A stretch of 64,000 bases of DNA. Source: Glaciozyma antarctica PI12 (lineage: Eukaryota > Basidiomycota > Microbotryomycetes > Kriegeriales > Camptobasidiaceae). Position 1 is the stretch's first letter. Every line of letters starts with the position of its first letter. Under the pieces are notes generated by a model. It was not told the DNA's origin and did no database searches. It worked only from the letters and a program-made list of their open reading frames with translations. Positions 23,069 to 35,561 of the stretch are shown piece after piece. The DNA is taken from NCBI GenBank assembly GCA_002917775.1, contig KZ627153.1, forward strand, positions 519,806-583,805, written 5' to 3'. The position numbers were made by a program, and so were the translations under genes.

Positions 23069-23641
23069 TTGGGGGAGAGATGGGAAGGAAGGCCATGGCT
23101 GTTGTTTACTCGATTTTGTATCTTCTCGTTCTGCACTTTTTTTGTCAGTTTTGTAGTGACTCCTGTAACAGCTCAAGTGCACTTGCTCGCCGCTGGTGGA
23201 TGGGATCATAATTTTTGTGCTGAGATCGAAAGAACGAGGAACGAATTTCGCCGCAGAGAGCGTGGAGTCGAGCCCGAATCGAGAAGAGAGGGCTGTGCTC
23301 AAAGCTTCCCTTGTTCCCTGAAGCCTTCCCCACCACCCCCAATCCTCAAAGAAGACAGCTCTCTCTTCAGCACGAAGGGACGATTCCCCAGGACGACGAG
23401 CGCCGAAATCCCATCTCGGTCCCCCACGACCCCAGGCGCTTCTGCACGAGTGGCGGGAGCAGGACCCTACCTCCCCTCTTCCACAGACCATTCGTTCTCC
23501 TACGCCTCCTTCGCCACCTGCCAGGAGGACAGTACTCGCTCTTCCTCCTCCCGCGGCGGCTGCACCCCTCCTCCGACCCCAACCACCCCGCCCGCCCCTA
23601 CCTTCCTCCCGCCATCGACCTTCCTACCGCCCCTCTTCACT
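23069..23641. other. Intergenic / long 5' leader, 573 bp
   Basis: Open in the frame of the next gene for much of its length (Pro/Ser/Thr-rich when translated) but without an ATG in that frame, so it is probably 3' flank plus a long leader. A T-rich stretch near 23137-23155 could serve the upstream gene's 3' end. Confidence 0.35.
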
Positions 23642-25037
23642 ATGCCACCTCGTCCTACTCCCACCGAAGGTCCCTCCCCTCTCCACCGCCACAACTCGGT
23701 CGAAGCACGCGTGATCGGGCCCAAAGCCGGAGCCATCTTCCTAGCCTCGAACGACGCCAAACGAGCACAGGAAGAAGCGGACGACCTCGACGAGGGATTA
23801 TCGATCAATAGTGCTTTTCGTGCGCGCGAGATGGAATCAAGGGGGACGAGCGATTCGGGTCCTATGATTCGGGGAGATGAGCAGGGGGAGGCGGCGCGGA
23901 TTAGGTGGGACAGTATTTCGCCAGGAGCGGCGGCGGGGTTGGGGACGCCGTGGATTGGGCGGAGGGAGAAGGTCGAGGAGAAGCAGTACCCTCCTACGAG
24001 TGCTGTGAGGCCGGTTAGGAAGAGGGCGACGAGCGATGCGAGTCATGGGAGTACGGGGAGCACGTCGAAGGATTATCTGCTCTCGCAGCTCGCGGAGGCG
24101 CTCAAGAAGGAGCGGAGGAGGTGCCAGCTGTACGAGCAGGAGATTCTCGCGGCTGAAGAAGAGGTGCGTTCTCACTTCTGCAGGCTCATTAAGAAGCTGC
24201 GAACGACCCAAAACTGACTTCTCGCTTCGCACAGATTGATGAGATCGCGGCCAACCACTCTGCGATGAGCGAGCGGTACGGCCTCTCCCCCTCTTTTTGC
24301 TTATACTGACTTCTACACTGAGCAGATACGAACAAACCTTTCGCCAGCAAGCCGACACGATCAAATCCCTCCGCGCCGAGCTCTCGGAAGTCCGATGCGA
24401 GCTCACAACAGCGCACGACCTCGACCCCCTCTCCGCGTACGAATACCTCGCCCTCATCGACCGTCCCCACCTCTCCCCTACCCTCACACGAGCGAACCAA
24501 AACGACGTCGCGCGTGTCCCGCTCGTCTCAGCTTTCAGCGGAACGATGACTGAATCATCCCGCACGCATCGACGCGTCGAAAGTCGTCTCGCCGCTTCAT
24601 CCGATACCGACCTCCCTCCTCCCAAATCAGTCCCGTTCTATCGCCGTACCCGCAGGCTTAGCAAGACGCGACGAGAGGGATCGGAGGTGGCGAAGCCGTA
24701 CCCTGTTACCGATTCGCCGCCGGTGGAGCTGAGGGAGGGTTCGGCGAAGAAGAACTATCCACCTGTCGCGGGAGGAGGAGCGAGGCCGCGGAGGGGGAGT
24801 TTCGGGAATGGGATCGCAAAGACGTTACGAGTCAGTAAGTCCCTTCTCCCTCAATTCTTTCGACGCTCGCTGAGGAAGTGCTTCGCAGTCTTTCCGACTC
24901 ATGGTTCGCGCGAGGAGGAGGACCCCCCGACTACCGAGGCGATTCAGGCGTGGTTGAGCAAGAACGAACGGGTGCCTGCTGGGCCGCATGTGGCGGTTGG
25001 GGAGGGGTATGCGAACCCTTTCGTCAAGGCGGGCTGA
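23642..25037 (+). CDS. Coiled-coil protein of unknown family, paralogue B
   Basis: Not recognised, but matches its upstream neighbour. YLLSQLAEALKKERRRCQLY lines up with A's LINALAAELKKEKERCSGVE; SLRAELSEVRCELTTAHDL lines up with A's ALRKELATARQNLDEATIV; LSAYEYLALIDRPHLSPTL lines up with A's DAEEYLALLGSPLHTPLPS. An extra ~160-residue N-terminal region (MPPRPTPTEGPSPLHRHNSV onward) and a longer basic tail (VPFYRRTRRLSKTRREGSE) distinguish it. Introns: three short ones split the coiled coil and tail, the last leading to VFPTHGSREEEDPPTTEA. It ends EGYANPFVKAG. The start is the only ATG in frame for several hundred bases. Confidence 0.7.
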
Positions 25038-25154
25038 CGACGTGGAGAGAGGAAGGACACTTGGTCGTGGCTTCTTTCGCAACACCCTTTGTACATTTTT
25101 CTACGTCGACAGTTTGTACCCTACAACCCCCCCTCTTGATGACAATACGAACTT

Positions 25155-27064
25155 CTACCTCCCATTCACGACCTCCAATCCCCAGTCTATGAACGCCGAC
25201 GCAATCTTCTCCACCTCAGCCTTGACGATCGGTGTCCTCGCCTGAACGTAATCGGACAGCTTGCGGTTGAGCAACTTGCTCGTCAGCTCGAATTCGTACC
25301 AATGCGCATTCGTGCCGTGCTCTCGAACTTCGCACACCGTCGCTCGAACCGTCTGCGTTCTTCGTTAGCGACGTGCGAGGGATGGGAGGGAGGAGGACGC
25401 ACGGAGTTCTCGTAGCGGCATTTCGAGACCCAGCGAATCTCAGTCTCGCATTCCGCAAAGCGCGAGGCGTCGAGATCGATACTGTGTCGACGAGGTTAGC
25501 GTCGTGCAGGGGGGAAGGAGGAGAAGACGAACTGGACTTCGAAGATACCTCCTTCGTCGAGATCCCAGCTCGCCCGCTGGACCGCTGCGCTGAGTTCGAG
25601 GCTCGGAGAAGTGGCGGCTTTGTCGGCTGCGAAACTGCGTTAGCAGAGGCAGAGGAGAGGAGGGGAAGGACGTACCGAGGACCTTGATGCGCAGATCTGA
25701 GCCCTCAGAAATGGGTTCGCCGTCGCGCGTTGGAGTGGTGATGGAGAGGAAGAACGGTTTCGAGGGGAGGGTCGAGACTTTCTTGAGGACGAGTGTGCCC
25801 GAAACGGCAGTGCCTTTGGGGATATTCCATAGCTCGCCACCCTGCAAAATCATTTAGAAAAAGGACGGAGAAGAAGGGCTGGGAGACGAACGCGGAGTTC
25901 GGTCGTGGCGACGGCGTAGACGGCTCGTTGACGGTCGAGATGAATGATATGCACATGCGACGTCTGGTGCGACAGCTGCAGTCCCATCTTGTCGACCAAG
26001 CGAGCTTTGTACGCTTCGGCCGTCTCCAGGGAGAGAGCGAGCGAGAAAAAAGGCGAGAGGTTCCTCCCAGCTCCATCAATCTGCACGCGCTCATCAGTTC
26101 CTACTAGCTCCATCGTGTGCTCTGGAAAAGAAGCGCACCCTCCATTTCGAAGCCTCCTCCATCGACACCCGCTCTCCAGGTTCAGGCGACTGAGAACCAC
26201 CTGAACGAAAGAGCTGACTCCCCGCGAACAGCTTGAGTCGCGACAACGACGACCTCGCCACGCACGCTTCCAGCTCCTCCAATATCGCCGCGACGTACGC
26301 GTGCCTATTCCCCACAAACGACCCAACGCTCGGCAGCGAATGTCCCTTGATTGATTCGCCACTCGAGCTCGCCCTCGACATACTAGCAAAGAACGACCCC
26401 TCGCTCCGTTCCGAACCGGGCGTACCGACGAACTCGGTCTTGTGGTACCCTTCGCCGTCGGGTTCTGGAGGAGGGGTAAGGCAGCGAGGGAGGGGGTCGC
26501 TTTCGACGATGCAGAATGAGTTGGGGGGAAGGGGAGGGGAGGGGGAGGGGCAGGGGATAAATTGGATGCTGCTGCGTTCGTCGGAGAGGCGGAGAGCGAG
26601 GAGGATCCGTATTGGCGTCTGAGAGAGCCTGCGGTATCACCATCCAGTCAGCTGCTACCTCACTAACCGACTGCGCCCTCTCCCGGGGAGGAGCGAACGA
26701 TCACCTCCTACACTCCTCCCCCCTTCTGCCGCCCATCCCGCACAGAGAAAAATACCCACCTAGCGTCCACCAACCCCCTCGCCTTCCCGACCGCCGACGC
26801 GCTCCCCGTCGCCCTAAACCTCCTCTCCCCCACCGCTCCAACAACCTCAGCTCTCTCAACCCCACTCGCCTCCCTAATACTCCTTATCGTCCTCCCGTCC
26901 CTTCCCTCCAAAAACTCGGCGAGGTGGTCGATGAGGGGGCGCTCGAAAGTCGTGGTTTTGGGAGTGCGGACGGAGGGCTTGGAGGGGGAGGAGTGTGGTG
27001 GGGGGAGCTTGGAGTGCGGTCGGAGAGGGAGATAGAGGGGAGTTAGTGGGTCCAGAGAGGGCAT
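25155..27064 (-). CDS. Hypothetical protein, basidiomycete-type
   Basis: Not recognised. Proposed start MPSLDPLTPLYLPLRPHSKL at 27064, then a helical segment (RPLIDHLAEFLEGRDGRTI), an intron to LSQTPIRILLALRLSDERSS, a Ser-rich linker, HAYVAAILEELEACVARSSL, and after more introns a beta-rich region (LSPFFSLALSLETAEAYKAR, GELWNIPKGTAVSGTLVLKK, RASWDLDEGGIFEVQ). It ends with HWYEFELTSKLLNRKLSDYV and IASAFIDWGLEVVNGR. Seven exons join in frame with ordinary donors, which argues for a real, conserved-type gene of roughly 480 aa. An upstream in-frame Met at 27103 is an alternative start. Confidence 0.65.
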
Positions 27065-27419
27065 CCTAGTTCGTGAGAGTTGAGGGAGGAGGGAGAGGAG
27101 CAAAACGGGAGCATCAACAATTCGTCATCTCTCTCCTGCGCGCTCCCGGCTGGATTCGAGCTCGCCGTGCTCCCTCCTCGTTCAGACCGGTCGACGTCTG
27201 AGAGCGAACGATGAGAGCGAGAGCAAGAGCAAGTCGACTCGGAGACGAAGAGCGCGAAACGAGAGCCTCTCTCGGGATACGAAAGGATAGCTTTAAACCG
27301 ATACGAGTTACAGTTCTTCAGCATACGCCCAACAAGGAGGGGCGCTCTATAAGCGCTAGCAGAACGGGGAGAGGAAAGGTAGCAAAGAAGGATACAAAGG
27401 GCTCTCACTCGTCGAGTGA
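27065..27419. other. Intergenic, 355 bp
   Basis: Promoter/leader of the hypothetical gene on its left and 3' flank of DBP2 on its right (both minus strand). No RNA gene or repeat seen. Confidence 0.4.
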
Positions 27420-30359
<2,940 letters not shown>

Positions 30360-30559
30360 GTCGATGATAAAGAGAGTGTAAGGGGGAGGGGGTGGAAGAG
30401 AGAGAGAGTTCTTCGAAGCGAAGGGAGTGAAGGGGGTGAAGAATAGAGAGAGAAAGAGGCAGCGTTTTCGTCCCCTTGCCTTCGCTGCTTTGAGCTCGGT
30501 CCACACAAGAGTCCCATCAACTGCAACTTTGGAGTTCGCTTCCTTCCTTCCGCTTTGAG
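30360..30559. promoter_or_regulatory. Bidirectional promoter (DBP2 / LAS1)
   Basis: 200 bp between two divergent genes that both act in ribosome biogenesis. It is A/G- or C/T-rich around 30370-30440. A shared growth-linked promoter is plausible; no named element (RRPE or PAC) was confirmed. Confidence 0.45.
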
Positions 30560-32356
30560 ATGGTTATCGTACCCCGTAGAGTAGCTTGGGCTACTCCAGA
30601 AGAGTTTCAGCTCGTCTTCTCCTACCTCTTCACCAGCGAGGGAGACCTCCACGCTCAGCACTACGCCATCGACCGCGTACGTCCAAGTTTTCCAAGTCTC
30701 CCCGTCCTCTCGAGCTCACCTCGAACGCCGCTGCGTAGATCAAGGTATGGCTCGCACGAGGAAACTGCCCTCATGCAGTCGAGAGCACGGCGAGCCTGCT
30801 CGAGATCGTCCTCAGGGACACGGAGGCCGTCGGATCCTCCTCTCGCCCGTCTCAACAAGAACTCCGCCTCGCGTACTCTATGGCCCTCATCCGGTTCGTC
30901 CTTTTCAGTCAGCACAGTGCTATAGAACACGCTAACACTGCGCGCGAACAAAGATTCGTCAACACCCTCGTTGATCCTCTCCAAACGACCTACTTCGCAC
31001 GGTCGATCGCCTCTCTCGCCGCACAACTCGGTCTCCCCCTCTACTTTGTCGAAGTCCGACACGCCGCCACGCACGAGGACCTCCCGAGCATATCCGTTCT
31101 CCGCGAAGCCAGCCGCCAAGTTCGTCCTTCTCTCCCTCTCCTCGTTCCTCCTCTAACCGCTTTCGCAGGCACTCGATTGGCTCTACGGCAACTACTGGCT
31201 CCCCACCCTCTCCCCTTCCACCTCTGCCATCGTTCTCATCCCTCTCGACCCTCTTCGCGTCCTTCTCCGCTCCTACAAAGTCCTCGCCAAGACGAACCTC
31301 CGCGACGCCTCGAAAGCGCTGAGAACAAAGACGGACCTCCTCAAGGTGTATCGCGGGATCGACGGATGGGTCGTCCAGGCTGAAAGTATGGGCAGGGGAA
31401 GAGATCGAGCGGTCGAAGGTCTGGTGGAGGCGTTCCTCGAGATCGGAGGAATGGTCCCGACTGCGAAGAAGTAAGTTCTCGCTTCTCTCCCCACCGCAGC
31501 CCCTTCTGATGGTTTGGATTACGCAGAAAGCGACCTTCTGCACGTACGCCTGAACTCCCGCGCGAGCTTCTCGCCATCTGGACCCCCATCATCACACGCA
31601 TGGAAGAGCAGTACGAAGGCTTTATCGAATGCCTCGTCTCGCGCATGGTCGAGATCCTCTCCCTCTCCTCCGAACCCGGTTCGTCCCCTCTCTTTCACTC
31701 CCACCCTCACTAACCCCTCGCCACCAGAACCGCAAGCCGGCCCTACAGGCGTCATCGACCGCTCCTACGCCCAAACTCTCACTGCCTGGATCCTTCACTT
31801 CCTCTCCCTCTCCTAACCGAAACCACCCTAACCGAAAGCGTCATCAAATCCTCCCTCCTCTCCTCCTCCCCCTCGTACGTCCCTCCCCCTCCCCCTCTTT
31901 TCGCTCACTAACCCCCTCGCAGAGCTCTAGCACTCCTCGACGTCCTCGCTCGCTCCGACTCAACCCTCTCAGCAACCGTTAAACCCCTCCTCCACGTCCT
32001 CCGTAACTCGGATTCAGGAATCGTGCGTCCCTCTCCTCCTTCTCCCCCGTCGTGCGCGCTCGACCCCCCCGAAAGTCAATGGCGATACCAGACGACCTCG
32101 CCGAGTCCTCGCTAGATCTAATGGAGCGCCGAATGCTCGAGCTCGAACAACGTGCTCGTACGTCCCTCTCTTATCCTCCCTCCTCTTTCGTGCGGCGCTG
32201 ATTCCCGCATAGGCAGCGCCGAGTAGGCCGAAAAAGGTTCTGGCGGCGGTGGTGACTGGTCCGGAGGCGGTGAATGGGTGGAAGAAGGTGCAGGGGTGGA
32301 AGGCCCGCCCGATTGGAGCGCTGCCGGGGGGGAAGGTGGGAGGGTTGGATTTGTAG
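30560..32356 (+). CDS. LAS1: LAS1, pre-rRNA ITS2 endonuclease
   Basis: HEPN nuclease that, with the Grc3 kinase, cuts ITS2 in 27S pre-rRNA. It starts MVIVPRRVAWATPEEFQLVF; the conserved block AIDRIKVWLARGNCPHAVES is joined across an intron. The HEPN catalytic motif R-x4-H is EVRHAATHEDLPS. Middle region YRGIDGWVVQAESMGRG; C-terminus NGWKKVQGWKARPIGALPGG ending GGLDL. Introns join in phase except at 31795-31816. There TAWILHF runs to a stop (TAA 31814-31816), while the evident continuation LLTETTLTESVIKSSLL is one frame away with no intron between. A one-base deletion in the C/T-rich run is the simplest reading; a truncated or broken gene is the alternative. Confidence 0.85.
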
Positions 32357-33254
32357 GGGTGGAATGTACCGAGGAATCGTGGAGGGACTGGACTGCGAGC
32401 GAGTTTGACGAGGGCTTTCGCTGGGATTCCTGCTCCTGCTCGTATCGCTTGACTCCTCTTTCGGGGAGGGAATCTGCAGCAAATCGTCGAGCAAAGTGTT
32501 TCCTGCTCACAGAAACCAGGAGTCCTAACTAACCGTGTCTGAAAACAGATCTCGCCCATTTGCTCTGCCCGCTGAACAAGCGAGCCAAGAGGGAACAAGC
32601 TGTGGGCCTCTTTGTTTCTTCTGCTTCTTCGTAGAGTCACCTTCGGCTGAAAACACAATGGCGGTACGTCGGAGACGAAGCGCTGCAAGCTCACTGAACG
32701 AGGGAGGAGTCGGGATTCTGGCTCGCGTCGAAACTTCCTCTCACCAGCTTGACTCCTCTGCGGTGGCGGGTTGGTGGAGGAAATCGTAGTAGAAATATGA
32801 GCAGAAAGCTGCTGTTCAGGAGCAGAAGCGAGCGGTTCGCGCTCGTCACGGTTTGGTCGCGATTTGGTCGCGCTCTTGTCAAGCTCTCGTCTCAACATAG
32901 TCCGGATTGGTCGCACTCTGGTCGACTCCGTCTCTCAGGAAACAGTTTTTGCCGATCTGCCGATCCGGTCTTATCGGGGGAGTCGAGGAGGGGAAAGCAG
33001 ATGCGGGGAGGTCGGAAGGTGGAGCGACGCGCGCGAGGTTGAAGTTGGTCGAGTGTGGAATGCACTTGATGAAAGTCGTCCAAGGCAGCTTCGCGTTATC
33101 ATCGTGCAGATCCAGAGCTACAGTAGCGGTGAGAGAAAAGCAGGGTAGAGCAGGTTGAGCTTAAACAGCAGAACAGGCTGATATTACGAAAAGCACCCGA
33201 AGTGCGACGCGACGGTCTCCCCTCCTCTCCTCCCCTCCACCACACGGAAAAGTG
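32357..33254. other. Intergenic, 898 bp, convergent 3' flanks
   Basis: Lies between the 3' ends of LAS1 and MED19, where little sequence is normally needed, so its size is unusual. Several ORFs of 60-130 codons occur but none looks like a protein. It holds a cluster of near-identical TTGGTCGC motifs at 32852, 32863 and 32906. Confidence 0.4.
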
Positions 33255-34109
33255 TCAAGGCGATATCCCGCCCTCCCCTTTCCGCTTCTTCTTCTTCCTA
33301 TGCTCCTCCTCCCCGACTCCCGTACTCCCATCCCCCTCATGCCTCCGTTTCTTCTTCTACATCCCACCGCATCAGCTCCCTCCTTCCTCCTTCCCGCACG
33401 ACAACGCACCTTCTTCTTTGGAACCTCCGCTTCGCTCTCCCAGATCATCGCGTCGAACCCGGGGATCTGACCGGGCTTGAGCGTGAAGGCGTCGCGGAGG
33501 GTGTGCGCATCGAAAGGCTGGATATCAACCGGTTGGGCATCGGGATTCAGGACGAGGTCGCGGAGGTGTTTGTCCTTCTTGATCGTATTCCGTCCTGCAA
33601 CGCCTCATCAGCTCCCGTTCCTCCCTCCCTCCATCGCGACCCCCGCGCAATCGCGTGGCTGCGCCCCTCCACGCCGACGAGCAACGTACCTGGGATATCC
33701 AATATCAACCCAGCGTACGACCTCTCCATCTTGGCCTTCTTGACCTTCCCCCCCTCTCCCCCAAATCCTCACTCCCCCCATCGTGAATCCCAAACTCGTA
33801 AACGCCTTCTCCTTCCCCTTCCCCTCCGCTCTTCCCTCCGCCCTCGGACTCTCAGCTGCTTCCCCCGCTGGCGTAGGGAGGTACGGTCGAACGTAGGTGT
33901 CGTAAAGCGGTGAGAGGTGGAAGAGGGAGAGGAGGTCTTGTGAGCCCGAGAGAGGGGAGGGGTTGGTATCTGCGAGAGCGAGGTCAGTCGGTCGCTCCCT
34001 CTTCGGCTTGCGAAGGCGCGGACGCACTCCCTTGTTGGAGGAGGAGGTCGGAGAGGGGGAGAGGGGAGGGGCGACTGGGTCCGGCGAGAGGTGGGTCTTC
34101 GTCGTCCAT
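33255..34109 (-). CDS. MED19: Mediator subunit MED19 (Rox3)
   Basis: Head-module-linked Mediator subunit that connects regulators to RNA polymerase II. MDDEDPPLAGPSRPSPLPLS is followed, across an intron, by SQDLLSLFHLSPLYDTYVRP. The conserved block is MERSYAGLILDIPG joined to NTIKKDKHLRDLVLNPD, then FDAHTLRDAFTLKPGQIPGF and a Lys/Arg-rich tail (KKKRRHEGDG...EEHRKKKKRKG). The tail is typical of MED19. Between YLPTPAGEAAES and KVKKAKMERSYAG the frame changes by one base at a run of seven G (plus-strand C run 33748-33754); six would make one continuous frame (...RGGKVKKAKM). An upstream in-frame Met at 34244 is an alternative start. Confidence 0.85.
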
Positions 34110-34394
34110 TGCTGAGCTTGGGAGGGGGGAAGCCGCAAGGAGGCCGAAGCCGCGTGCTCGGAGGGGGGCTGCTCGGAGTTGAAGAGGAGACTGGCTTGCT
34201 GTTGTGGCGCTGGGAGAGGAGGGCGAGGAGAGCGAGTGGCTCACCTTGAGTAAATTTAATAAGGACGTAAGGAGGCCTAGAGCTAAATCCTCGAAATTAA
34301 ATCAACTCCTTCTCATCGCGCGCTGCCCTCTCCTGCAGCCCGACAACGCCCTCCTACTCAACTCCAACCAGCTCTCCTACTACTCCTAACTAAA
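34110..34394. promoter_or_regulatory. Bidirectional intergenic region (MED19 / TOM22)
   Basis: 285 bp between divergent starts. It becomes A/T-richer around 34245-34305 than the flanking genes, as expected of a fungal promoter. If MED19 starts at 34244 the shared region shrinks to 150 bp. Confidence 0.4.
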
Positions 34395-35048
34395 ATGGGC
34401 GTAGATTACTCTCTGGATCCCGCAACTCCGAGAGCTAACACGAGCGTTTGCAGGGTCAACATCCAAGACGTCGATGATTCCTCCTCCTGGGCCGAAGAAG
34501 ACGACGACGCCTCCTCCGTCTCGTCCTCCTCCTCCACCAACTCCCTTCAACTCGCCCCCTTTGACGCCTCCGCCGAAACCCTCTCGGAGCGCCTCTACGC
34601 CCTGCGCGACATCATCCCTCCTTCGACCCGCGCCGCCATCTCGGACTCGGCCGCTCGCACGGCGGCTTGGGTCAAGTGGACCGGACTCAAGGCTGGAAAC
34701 GCCGCGTGGATCGTGACTACCAGTGCACTGTTGGTCGGGCTGCCGTTCCTCTTGACGGTCGAGGGAGAGGCGGCGATGATGGCGCAGGAGAAGGAGTATT
34801 TGGGTCAGCAGCAGGTGAGCCCGATTTCATCTTGAGATCTGTAGCTGGACCCGAGGAGTGCTTTGCACGAGCGTGGGAGCTACTCGTCCTCTTGCGGAGA
34901 CCTTGAAGAGGTCGGCGAAGAGGACACGGATCGTAGCTCATGGAACTCGAGCTGACCATGGCCTTCTTCGATGCAGGGAGCTCAAGCGGCGTACGGTCAG
35001 CAGCCTGGAGGAGCTCAACCATCGGGCATCGTTCCTCCTGGGTTCTGA
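34395..35048 (+). CDS. TOM22: TOM22, mitochondrial import receptor subunit
   Basis: Central receptor of the TOM complex, with an acidic cytosolic domain that binds presequences. The acidic Ser-rich N-terminus (VDDSSSWAEEDDDASSVSSS) is followed by SERLYALRDIIPPSTRAAIS, which is diagnostic of TOM22, then one transmembrane helix (AWIVTTSALLVGLPFLLTVE). After an intron comes a short intermembrane-space tail rich in Gly/Gln/Pro (GAQAAYGQQPGGAQPSG). The first 60 bases are doubtful. A typical intron end (CTAAC ... TTTGCAG) sits at 34434-34453 with a GT at 34401, but removing those 53 nt shifts the frame by one. Leaving them in keeps the frame open (MGVDYSLDPATPR...). Confidence 0.9.
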
Positions 35049-35561
35049 GCAGGGACTCGAACGGAGGAATAGATGAACTCGGAGCAAGTGGAGGAGCGCA
35101 GCTTGACGGCAGCGATGAGATTGAATGTACACACCCCTCGCACCACATTTTCTGGCTGTATTCAGTCTGCTCGGACGTACGATTGCCCTAAGAGAGGCTT
35201 CACCTTTGAATCCTCGAGCGGAAAGAGAGTTCAGACCGACTCACCCCTGGTGGTTCGTCCTCGGCCTTCGTCCCTTGCCCTCTCCTCCAGACGCGAACAA
35301 CTCCACTCAGGCACGCTTAGACTGCTTGGGGCTCTAAAGAGTAGAGCCACGAAGCTCGCGCAACCACTCTCTCGCGACCGGTGCGCCTCCCTGCCATCTT
35401 GCTCTCTGACCTCCCTCTGACCCTCCATCCCTCCCAGGAACGACCGCCTCCCTCGCTCTCCTACCCACCGAGTAATCTACCCACCGTGCCCAGGTCCGCC
35501 CTCCGCCCTTCCGTTTCACGACGCGAGAATAGCTCACAAGCCAACCTCCAGCCCTTACCAC
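35049..35561. other. Intergenic, 513 bp
   Basis: 3' flank of TOM22 and 5' leader/promoter of FMP27; strongly C/T-rich from about 35390. Nothing else seen. Confidence 0.4.
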
